Assembly: GCA_005788075.1 (NCBI GenBank)
Contig: SXZC01000085.1
Location: forward strand, 1 to 10,524
Source of the DNA: Actinomycetota bacterium
GTDB lineage: Bacteria; Actinomycetota; Thermoleophilia; Miltoncostaeales; Miltoncostaeaceae
DNA: 10,524 nucleotides
Reading direction: 5' to 3'
This document shows, piece by piece, positions 5,574 through 10,524 of this stretch. The translations under genes were made by a program, and so were the position numbers. The notes below the pieces were generated by a model. The model was given only the letters and a program-made list of their open reading frames with translations. It had not been told where the DNA came from and ran no database searches. How positions within the stretch are numbered: the first letter of the stretch is position 1; each line of letters starts with the position of its first letter.

Positions 5574-6298
5574 GCCGGGGTGTCCTCCTGGGATGAAAGC
5601 GGCGGCGAGAATAGCACCGACCCGGTGGCGGGTGCGGGGCGGACCTGCGATTGGCGCCATTCCTCGATCGCGCCGTGATCACCGGAGAGCAGCACCGGGG
5701 GCACGCCCCACCCGCGGAACTCCGCCGGCCGCGTGTAATGAGGGTGCTCCACCTGGCCGTCCATGCCGGGTGAGAACGACTCCCGGTCGAGGCTCTCGTC
5801 GTTGCCGAGGGCGCCAGGCAGGCGCCGCGCCATGGCGTCGATGATGGCCATGGCGGCCACCTCGCCGCCCGCGAGCACGAACGGCCCGAGGCTGATGCAG
5901 TCATTCGCCAGGTGCTGGTGCACGCGCTCGTCGAACCCCTCGTACCGCCCGCAGAGCAGCGTGAGGTCGGGAAGCGTGGCCAGCTCGCGGGCCACGGCGT
6001 CATCGAACGGGCGCCCGCGCGGTGAGAGCACCACCACCCGGCGGGTGTCGCGCACGGCCTCGGCCGGCATGCCGTACACGGCCTCCATCGCCGCGGCGAT
6101 CACATCCACGCGCAGCACCATGCCCGGTCCGCCGCCGTAGGGGGCGTCGTCGACCTGCCCCTGCCCCAGCGGGGTGTGCTCGCGCGGGTTGAAGCACCGG
6201 ATGTCGAGGCCGCTCGCGGCGGAGGCATTGGCCAGGTGGCGCGGGCGCCTCAGCCAGTCGAACCATTCGGGGAACAGCGTGAGGACGTCGACCCTCAC
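5570..6298 (-). CDS. trmD: tRNA (guanine-37-N1)-methyltransferase TrmD, SPOUT fold, short C-terminus
   Basis: TrmD methylates G37 next to the anticodon with S-adenosylmethionine and prevents +1 frameshifting. The protein is 242 residues, starting at a GTG with GGAGG 7 nt upstream. Family motifs in order: VLTLFPEWF (5-13), VDDAPYGGGPGMVLR (49-63), LSPRGRPFDD (91-100), LLCGRYEGFDERV (114-126), and the trefoil-knot SAM loop ISLGPFVLAGGEVAAMAIID (135-154). Then come R158, PGALGNDES (161-169), HPHYTRP (185-191) and VPPVLLSGDHGAIEEWR (199-215). The residue aligned with E. coli Asp169, proposed general base, is Glu173 in DRESF. After EEWR only 27 residues remain, without the usual RRT..RPDLL segment, so the tRNA-binding C-terminal helices look reduced. 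It overlaps rimM (GTGA) and rplS (ATGA) by 4 nt each. Identity is certain. Confidence 0.96.
   Translation of the reverse strand: MRVDVLTLFPEWFDWLRRPRHLANASAASGLDIRCFNPREHTPLGQGQVDDAPYGGGPGMVLRVDVIAAAMEAVYGMPAEAVRDTRRVVVLSPRGRPFDDAVARELATLPDLTLLCGRYEGFDERVHQHLANDCISLGPFVLAGGEVAAMAIIDAMARRLPGALGNDESLDRESFSPGMDGQVEHPHYTRPAEFRGWGVPPVLLSGDHGAIEEWRQSQVRPAPATGSVLFSPPLSSQEDTPA
5584..5616 (-). promoter_or_regulatory. Candidate internal rplS promoter (extended -10) and Shine-Dalgarno inside trmD
   Basis: The minus strand carries AGGAGG at 5589-5584, 10 nt before the rplS ATG. Further upstream is TGCTATTCT at 5616-5608, an extended -10 motif (TG, one base, then 4 of 6 matches to TATAAT). This is an unusually AT-rich spot. 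Initiation there would give a leader of roughly 28 nt containing the ribosome-binding site. Both lie within the last codons of trmD. The SD is well supported; the promoter is a hypothesis. Confidence 0.4.
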
Positions 6299-6801
6299 AG
6301 CAGGCCCTCCCGCAGGATGATGCGGCGGGCGTCGCCGTCCACGTCGATGACCGCATCGGCGGTGAAGGGCAGCAGGATCTCCCCATCGCCCGTCACCACG
6401 GCGAGGGCGTCATTCGCGGGCCCCGGCTGCACGTCGCGCACGGTGCCCACCAGCTGATCGCCGCAGCGCACCTCGAACCCCACGAGGTCGCGCACGTAGA
6501 AGGTGTCGGGGTCGCCCGGGTCCGGAAGGCGCGCGGCCTCCACGAGCACGGAGCCACCCGTGAGCGCCGCGGCGTCCTCACGCGTGTCCACGCCCTCGAA
6601 AGACACGATCGCCTTGGGGGCCTCGCCGCGACGAGCGGCGAGCACCAGCACGCGCTCGGACGCGCCCACGCGGACGGTCACGGCATCGCCGGGCTCGAGG
6701 GTGCCGAGGGTGGGCCCGTCGGCATGCGCCGTGATGGCCCCCCGCACCCCGTGCGGGCGACCCAGCCGCGCGATGGCGACCCGCTCGCCCGCGTCCGGCA
6801 T
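6295..6801 (-). CDS. rimM: 16S rRNA processing / 30S maturation factor RimM
   Basis: RimM assists assembly of the 30S head and binds S19. The protein is 168 residues, the usual length. The N-terminal RimM domain begins with VAIARLGRPHGVRGAI (8-23), carrying the family's G-x-HG-x-x-G signature. The middle shows VSFEGVDTREDAAALTGGSV (66-85). The C-terminal PRC-barrel follows with FYVRDLVGFEV (101-111), LVGTVRDVQPGPANDALAV (117-135), EILLPF (141-146), VIDVD (151-155) and a terminal GLL. The ATG at 6801 is the only start that keeps this N-terminus, but no good Shine-Dalgarno precedes it, which suggests coupling to translation of the KH gene. The first 224 nt are also read in another frame by that upstream gene. 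The stop overlaps the trmD GTG by 4 nt. Confidence 0.95.
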   Translation of the reverse strand: MPDAGERVAIARLGRPHGVRGAITAHADGPTLGTLEPGDAVTVRVGASERVLVLAARRGEAPKAIVSFEGVDTREDAAALTGGSVLVEAARLPDPGDPDTFYVRDLVGFEVRCGDQLVGTVRDVQPGPANDALAVVTGDGEILLPFTADAVIDVDGDARRIILREGLL

Positions 6802-7054
6802 GGCGCTCGTCGACGATCCTCAGGCCGAGGCCGCCGGCACTGCGGGGCCCGGTCGCGGCCCGCAGCAGGGTGCGCAGCGCATGGGCGCCGCGTCCGCCGC
6901 GGCCGATCACCTGGCCGCGGTCGGTCTCGACCACGAAGAGGTCCACGCACGGCTCGCCGCGGTCCTCGCCGACGGCCGCCGAGACCTCCTCGGGGTGCTC
7001 CACCATCGCCCGCGCGATGCGGGCGACCATCTCGGTGGCGCGCTCCTCGCTCAC
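6578..7054 (-). CDS. khpA: KH-domain RNA-binding protein KhpA, frame extended into rimM
   Basis: KhpA (YlqC family) is a small single-KH RNA-binding protein, usually 75-85 residues, encoded between rpsP and rimM. Residues 1-82 match it: MVARIARAMVEHPEEVSAAV (9-28), CVDLFVVETDRGQVIGRGGR (36-55) with the KH GxxG loop, AHALRTLLRAA (57-67) and GLGLRIVD (75-82). The start is a GTG at 7054 that overlaps the rpsP stop as GTGA. Where the family normally ends, near 6806, there is no stop. The frame stays open to a TGA at 6580-6578, adding 76 residues that overlap rimM out of frame by 224 nt. The extension contains 25 Arg by my count and no recognisable domain. It may be a real overprinted basic tail, a lost stop codon, or a base error near 6800-6825. 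The KH assignment is sure; the C-terminus is not. Confidence 0.85.
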   Translation of the reverse strand: MSEERATEMVARIARAMVEHPEEVSAAVGEDRGEPCVDLFVVETDRGQVIGRGGRGAHALRTLLRAATGPRSAGGLGLRIVDERHAGRGRAGRHRAAGSPARGAGGHHGACRRAHPRHPRARRCRDRPRGRVRARAGARRSSRRGPQGDRVFRGRGHA

Positions 7055-7293
7055 CCGCGCTCGCGGACGATCGAGATGAGCTTCTTCACGGCTGGCGTCG
7101 GCTGGGCGCCATGGCCCATCCAGTGGTCAGCCCGCGCCAGGTCGACCTCGACGATCGACGGGTCGGTCTGCGGGTTGTACCGGCCGATGGTCTCGATGTT
7201 GCGGCCATCGCGCGGCGAGCGCGAGTCGCTCACGACGACGCGGTAGATGGGGTTCTTCTTGCTGCCCACGCGGGCGAGGCGGATCTTGACCAC
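7051..7293 (-). CDS. rpsP: 30S ribosomal protein S16
   Basis: S16 is an early assembly protein of the 30S body. The product is 80 residues, close to the usual 80-90. It reads MVKIRLARVGSKKNPIYRVV, then VSDSRSPRDGRNIETIGRYN (21-40) and PQTDPSIVEVDLARADHWMG (41-60), all strongly conserved. It ends with QPTPAVKKLISIVRERG. The start codon is GTG at 7293. It is preceded by GGGAG with a short 4-nt spacer and follows the ffh stop by 23 nt. An upstream in-frame open stretch exists, but the conserved N-terminus begins exactly here. Its TGA overlaps the GTG of the KH gene. Position between ffh and the KH gene is the standard one. Confidence 0.96.
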   Translation of the reverse strand: MVKIRLARVGSKKNPIYRVVVSDSRSPRDGRNIETIGRYNPQTDPSIVEVDLARADHWMGHGAQPTPAVKKLISIVRERG

Positions 7294-7316
7294 TGTGCTC
7301 CCAGTCGGATTCGGTG

Positions 7317-8636
7317 TCAGGCGCCGAGCATGGACGGTAGTCCGCCCTTGCCCATGCGCTTCATGAGCTTCTGCATCTGCTTGAACTGCGCCAGGAGCTG
7401 GTTGACCTCCTGGACCGTGGTGCCACTTCCCTCTGCGATTCGGCGCCGTCGGCTTCCGTTGATGATGTCCGGACGGGCGCGCTCGGACAAGGTCATGCTG
7501 GAGATGATGGCCTCGACGCGATCGATGCGCCGCTCGTCGATCTCGACGTCCTTCATCTTCGACTGCTGCCCGAGTCCAGGAATCATGCCCATCAACTGCC
7601 CGATGGGGCCCATCTTCCGCACCTGCCGCAGCTGGTCGAGGAAGTCGTCGAGGGTGAGGTTGCCTCCGCGCATCTTCTCCTCGATGCGCTTGGCGTCGTC
7701 GGCATCGACGTTCTGCTGGGCCTTCTCGATGAGGCTCAGGACGTCGCCCATGCCGAGGATGCGCGACGCCATGCGGTCGGGGTGGAAGGCCTCGAGGGCG
7801 TCCACCTTCTCGCCGGTTCCCACGAAAAGGATGGGCTTGCCGGTGACCGCCCGCACCCACAGCGCGGCGCCACCACGGGCGTCGCCGTCGAGCTTGCTGA
7901 GGATCACCCCGTCGAACTGCACGGCATCCTGGAAGGCCACGGCAACGTCCACCGCCGTCTGGCCGGTCATGGCATCCACCACGAGGATGACCGAGGTGGG
8001 CTTGACCGCCTTCCGGATGGCCACGAGCTCATCCATCATCTCGGCATCGATACTGAGGCGGCCCGCGGTGTCCACGAGCACCACGTCGCGGCCGGTGCGC
8101 TTGGCGGCGGCGATGCCGTCCTTCGCCACCTTCACCGGGTCGGTGGCGCCGTCCTCGCGATGCACGGGCACGTCGATCTGCTCGCCCAGCACCGCCAGCT
8201 GCTCCATGGCTGCCGGCCGGCGCACGTCGCAGGCAACCATGAGCGGCGCGCGGCCCTCGGCGGCGAGCATGCGCGCCAGCTTGGCCGTATGGGTGGTCTT
8301 TCCCGACCCCTGCAGGCCCGCCATGAGGATGACTGTGGGCGGAGTGGGCGACATCGCCAGGCTCACGTTGGTGCCGCCCATGAGGCGCGTGAGCTCCTCG
8401 TTGACGATCTTCACCACCTGCTGGTCGGGCGTGATCGACGACATCACCTCGTCGCCCGTGGCCCGCTCCTTGATGGCGGTGGTGAGCTGCTTCACCACGG
8501 GCAGGCTCACGTCGGCCTCGAGCAGCGACAGGCGGATGGCGCGCATGGCCTTGTCGATGTCGGCCTCGGTGAGCTTCCCCCGGCCCTTCAGGCCGGAGAA
8601 GACCCCCTGCAGCTTGTCGGTGAGTGCGTCGAACAC
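7317..8636 (-). CDS. ffh: Signal recognition particle protein Ffh (SRP54)
   Basis: Ffh binds 4.5S/SRP RNA and signal sequences of nascent membrane proteins and delivers ribosomes to FtsY. The protein is 439 residues. The N domain (about 1-90) includes VFDALTDKLQGVFSGLKGRG. The G domain has GLQGSGKTTHTAKLA (107-121), CDVRRPAAMEQL (136-147), VDTAGRL (188-194), VVDAMTGQ (219-226), SKLDGDARGG (247-256) and FVGTGEKVDALEAFHP (271-286). The M domain carries GPIGQLMGMIPG (343-354), the RNA-binding SRRRRIAEGSG (395-405) and a Met-rich end, FKQMQKLMKRMGKGG. G4 is SKLD rather than the more common TKLD, a conservative change. It starts with GTG at 8636 without a Shine-Dalgarno, 19 nt after the ftsY stop. 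No ylxM-like gene lies between ftsY and ffh. Identity is certain. Confidence 0.97.
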   Translation of the reverse strand: MFDALTDKLQGVFSGLKGRGKLTEADIDKAMRAIRLSLLEADVSLPVVKQLTTAIKERATGDEVMSSITPDQQVVKIVNEELTRLMGGTNVSLAMSPTPPTVILMAGLQGSGKTTHTAKLARMLAAEGRAPLMVACDVRRPAAMEQLAVLGEQIDVPVHREDGATDPVKVAKDGIAAAKRTGRDVVLVDTAGRLSIDAEMMDELVAIRKAVKPTSVILVVDAMTGQTAVDVAVAFQDAVQFDGVILSKLDGDARGGAALWVRAVTGKPILFVGTGEKVDALEAFHPDRMASRILGMGDVLSLIEKAQQNVDADDAKRIEEKMRGGNLTLDDFLDQLRQVRKMGPIGQLMGMIPGLGQQSKMKDVEIDERRIDRVEAIISSMTLSERARPDIINGSRRRRIAEGSGTTVQEVNQLLAQFKQMQKLMKRMGKGGLPSMLGA

Positions 8637-8644
8637 GGCTGCGG

Positions 8645-8650
8645 AGGTTA
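8645..8650 (-). promoter_or_regulatory. Candidate -10 box (TAACCT) just upstream of ffh
   Basis: The minus strand reads TAACCT (fits TANNNT), then 8 nt, then the ffh GTG at 8636. There is no Shine-Dalgarno in the 19-nt gap between ftsY and ffh. Transcription starting from this box would give a leader of only one or two bases. The motif is short and could be chance. Confidence 0.25.
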
Positions 8651-8655
8651 TCGCG

Positions 8656-9684
8656 CTAGGCGTTTCCGCCCGAGGCGGGCGAGAAGATGGCCTCCGCGAA
8701 GGCCTGCGCGTCGAAGGGCTGCAGGTCGTCGATGCCCTCCCCCACGCCCATCAGCGTGACGGGGATCCCGAGCTCGCGCTCGATGGCGAGCACGATGCCT
8801 CCGCGGGCCACGCCGTCGAACTTGGTGAGCACCAGCCCCGACACGGGCACGGCCTCGGAGAACAGCTGGGCCTGCGACAGGCCGTTCTGCCCCGTGGTGG
8901 AGTCGATGACCAGCAGCACGTGATGCGGGGCGCCATCCATGGCCTTGCCGGTGACCCCGTGCACCTTGCGGAGCTCCTCCATGAGGTTGTGCTGGGTCTG
9001 CAGGCGCCCCGCGGTGTCGATGATCACCACGTCCGCGCCGCGCGCCTGGCCGGCGGCCACGGCATCGAACGCCACGGCCCCGGGATCGGCGCCCTGCCCC
9101 TGCTTCACGATGTCCACGCCGGCCCGGTCGGCCCACACCGACAACTGCTCCACGGCGGCCGCGCGGAAGGTGTCGCCCGCGCCGATGACCACCTTCTGCC
9201 CCAGCTCGGTGAGCCGGTTGGCGAGCTTGCCGATGGTGGTGGTCTTGCCGCTGCCGTTCACGCCGACGACCAGGATGACCGTGGGCCCGTCGCCCAGGGC
9301 GATGCGGGGCGACTCGGGGGCCAGCCGGCGGGTGATCTCGGCGGTGAGCGCATTGCCGAGTGACTCACCCGAGGTGATGCGGCCCTCCGCGGCCTGCTCG
9401 CGCAGGGCATCCACGATGTCCGTGGTGGCCGCCATGCCGCAGTCGGCCATGATCAGGGCCTCCTCCAGGTCGTCCCAGAGCTCGTCCGTGACCATCTTCG
9501 ACTGGTAGATGCCGGCGAGCTGCGGGGAGATGGCCTGCGACTGGCTGGAGGCGATGCTCTCGCGCAGGCGGCGGAACAGCCCGCGGCGCGACGGCTCAGG
9601 ACGATCCTCTTCCGGCTCGGGAGCGGCCAGCCCGAAGAGCTCGGCGAACGCGCCGAGTGCCCCCTCGGCCGACCCGTCGGTCAT
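8656..9684 (-). CDS. ftsY: SRP receptor GTPase FtsY
   Basis: FtsY is the membrane-associated receptor that forms a GTP-dependent heterodimer with Ffh and hands ribosomes to SecYEG. The protein is 342 residues. A short acidic, proline-containing N-terminus (about 18-32, PEPEEDRPEP) is followed by a basic amphipathic stretch, SRRGLFRRLRESI (32-44), a likely lipid-contact helix. The N domain spans about 45-125. G-domain motifs are GVNGSGKTTTIGKLA (141-155), AGDTFRAAAVEQL (169-181), IIDTAGRLQTQHNLMEEL (221-238), TKFDGVARGG (287-296) and LMGVGEGIDDLQPF (311-324). The frame is open further upstream, but the ATG at 9684 overlaps the smc stop as ATGA and gives a typical N-terminus. The acidic A domain is short compared with E. 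coli, as in many Gram-positives. The gene ends with TAG. Confidence 0.96.
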   Translation of the reverse strand: MTDGSAEGALGAFAELFGLAAPEPEEDRPEPSRRGLFRRLRESIASSQSQAISPQLAGIYQSKMVTDELWDDLEEALIMADCGMAATTDIVDALREQAAEGRITSGESLGNALTAEITRRLAPESPRIALGDGPTVILVVGVNGSGKTTTIGKLANRLTELGQKVVIGAGDTFRAAAVEQLSVWADRAGVDIVKQGQGADPGAVAFDAVAAGQARGADVVIIDTAGRLQTQHNLMEELRKVHGVTGKAMDGAPHHVLLVIDSTTGQNGLSQAQLFSEAVPVSGLVLTKFDGVARGGIVLAIERELGIPVTLMGVGEGIDDLQPFDAQAFAEAIFSPASGGNA

Positions 9685-10524
9685 CCGGCCTGCGCGGAAG
9701 GTGCCTCGGGCGCGCGCACCTCGGCCAGCTGCCGGCGCACCCATGGGCGCGCCGGGCCCTCCGCGTCGCGGTCGAGGCGGCGGGCGACCACCTGCGACAC
9801 GCCCGAGCGACCCATGGTGACGCCGAACAGCGTGTCGGCCACCTCGACGGTGGGCTGCTGGTGCGTGATGAGGATGAACTGGCGCTCGCCCGCCAGGCGC
9901 CGGAGCACGCCGAGGAACCGGCGCAGGTTGGCGTCGTCGAGCGCAGCCTCCACCTCATCGAGCAGGTAGAACGGCGTGGGCCGTGCCATGGCGATGGCCA
10001 GGCAGAAGCCGAGGGCGATCAGCGACTTCTCGCCGCCCGAGAAGAGCGCCAGCGACCGCGCGCGCTTGCCGGCGGGCACGACCTCCACCTGCACGCCCTC
10101 CTCGCCCTCGTCGTCAACAACGCGCAGGCGCCCGGTGCCACCCGGGAAGAGCAGGCCCACGACCTCCTGGAAGCGCTCGTCCACCGACCGCAGCACGTCG
10201 GCGAAGCCATCGGCCACCTGGGCGTCGAGCTCGGCCATCTGCGCGCGCAGGGCCTCGGCGGACTGCTCGAGGTCCGCGATCTGCTCGGTCGTCTCGGCCT
10301 CGCGATCGGCGAGCTCCGCGCGCTCCTCGGCGGCGAGCGGGTTCACCGCTCCCATGCCCTCGCGGCGCATCGCCAGGGCCTCTACGCGCTCGGCGATGGC
10401 GTCGACGGGCTCCTCGTCATCCGCGGGCGGCGGCGGTGCGGGGGCGTCCTCGGCCACGCCCGCCTCGCGCGCGCGCTCCCCCGAGACCGCCAGGGCGATC
10501 TCCGCGGCCCGCTCGGCCTCCACC
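9681..10524 (-). CDS. smc: Chromosome partition protein SMC, C-terminal part (5' end outside window)
   Basis: SMC is the ATPase of the bacterial condensin complex and organises the nucleoid with ScpA and ScpB. Only the last ~280 residues are present; the gene enters from the right end. They comprise the end of the returning coiled coil (Ala/Glu/Arg-rich, fragment residues 1-24 and 41-57), the neck motif GAVNPLAAEERAEL (58-71), a final coil, and the C-terminal ATPase head. The head contains FQEVVGLLFPGGTGRLRVV (118-136), ABC signature LFSGGEKSLIALGF (160-173), Walker B PFYLLDEVEAALDDANLRRF (184-203) and the switch histidine in FILITHQQPTVEVADTLFGV (216-235). A Pro-rich segment, DAPAPPPPADDEEP (26-39), interrupts the coil. 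A ~25-residue tail rich in Arg, Ala and Pro follows the head. The TGA overlaps the ftsY ATG by 4 nt. Identity is certain. Confidence 0.96.
   Translation of the reverse strand, partial: VEAERAAEIALAVSGERAREAGVAEDAPAPPPPADDEEPVDAIAERVEALAMRREGMGAVNPLAAEERAELADREAETTEQIADLEQSAEALRAQMAELDAQVADGFADVLRSVDERFQEVVGLLFPGGTGRLRVVDDEGEEGVQVEVVPAGKRARSLALFSGGEKSLIALGFCLAIAMARPTPFYLLDEVEAALDDANLRRFLGVLRRLAGERQFILITHQQPTVEVADTLFGVTMGRSGVSQVVARRLDRDAEGPARPWVRRQLAEVRAPEAPSAQAG

Noticed and set aside
5574..5660. Longer rplS starting at 5660 within trmD
   Set aside because: The 29 extra residues are not L19-like; the ATGA overlap with trmD and the AGGAGG support 5573.
5570..5660. Frameshift at the 3' end of trmD explaining its short tail
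   Set aside because: I read the other frames and none restores the RRT..RPDLL segment; the tail also ends with a standard ATGA overlap to rplS, so a true short end is more likely.
6724..9363. A plus-strand open frame of 879 codons antisense to khpA, rpsP, ffh and ftsY
   Set aside because: It runs opposite to five strongly conserved genes and has no domain or ribosome-binding site. Its composition is the low-complexity Arg/Ala/Pro/Ser mix expected when a high-GC third codon position is read on the other strand.
1..10524. A defence island, mobile element or novel biosynthetic cluster
   Set aside because: Every gene except the lipoprotein belongs to a well-known housekeeping family, and I found no transposase, integrase, terminal repeats or RNA gene.

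Overview
This is a GC-rich (by eye about 70%) bacterial chromosome segment made almost entirely of core genes. The order smc-ftsY-ffh-rpsP-KH-rimM-trmD-rplS ... rnhB ... yraN ... comM-dprA is the conserved 'SRP / trmD / dprA' neighbourhood of Gram-positive bacteria. The GC content, frequent GTG starts, TANNNT-like boxes just upstream of SD-less starts and a lipobox lipoprotein point to a high-GC Gram-positive, probably an actinobacterium and possibly a deep lineage such as Thermoleophilia. That placement is inference; there is no 16S or other marker here.

Layout, from the right-hand end in the direction of transcription (minus strand): the 3' part of smc (ATPase head), ftsY, ffh, rpsP, a KH-domain RNA-binding protein, rimM, trmD and rplS. 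These lie head to tail, and most junctions overlap by 4 nt (ATGA or GTGA), so this looks like one translationally coupled operon for chromosome structure, SRP-dependent membrane targeting and ribosome/tRNA maturation. A plus-strand lipoprotein gene then faces rplS, with a strong hairpin between their 3' ends. Next come rnhB (minus) and yraN (plus), which converge and overlap by 17 nt. Then sodA (Mn-type superoxide dismutase, minus), a perfect 11-bp hairpin, comM (minus) and the 5' part of dprA (minus), joined to comM through TGATG.

Compared with the arrangement I know from other actinobacteria, lepB and a DUF2469 gene are absent, yraN is inverted, and a lipoprotein gene and sodA are inserted. 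DprA and ComM act on incoming single-stranded DNA during natural transformation. RNase HII and YraN are a nucleic-acid maintenance pair. FtsY and Ffh are the two GTPases of co-translational targeting. S16, RimM, TrmD and L19 are ribosome components, an assembly factor and a tRNA modifier.

I see no mobile element, CRISPR array, tRNA, rRNA or defence system, and no gene-free stretch over 300 bases. The observations most worth checking are local: a KH protein whose frame runs 224 nt into rimM and would gain a 76-residue Arg-rich tail; an L19 with a 74-residue acidic tail; a TrmD with Glu where the catalytic Asp is expected and a short C-terminus whose DNA also carries a candidate rplS promoter and SD; a proline-rich break in the SMC coiled coil; and candidate leaderless starts for rnhB, ffh and yraN.
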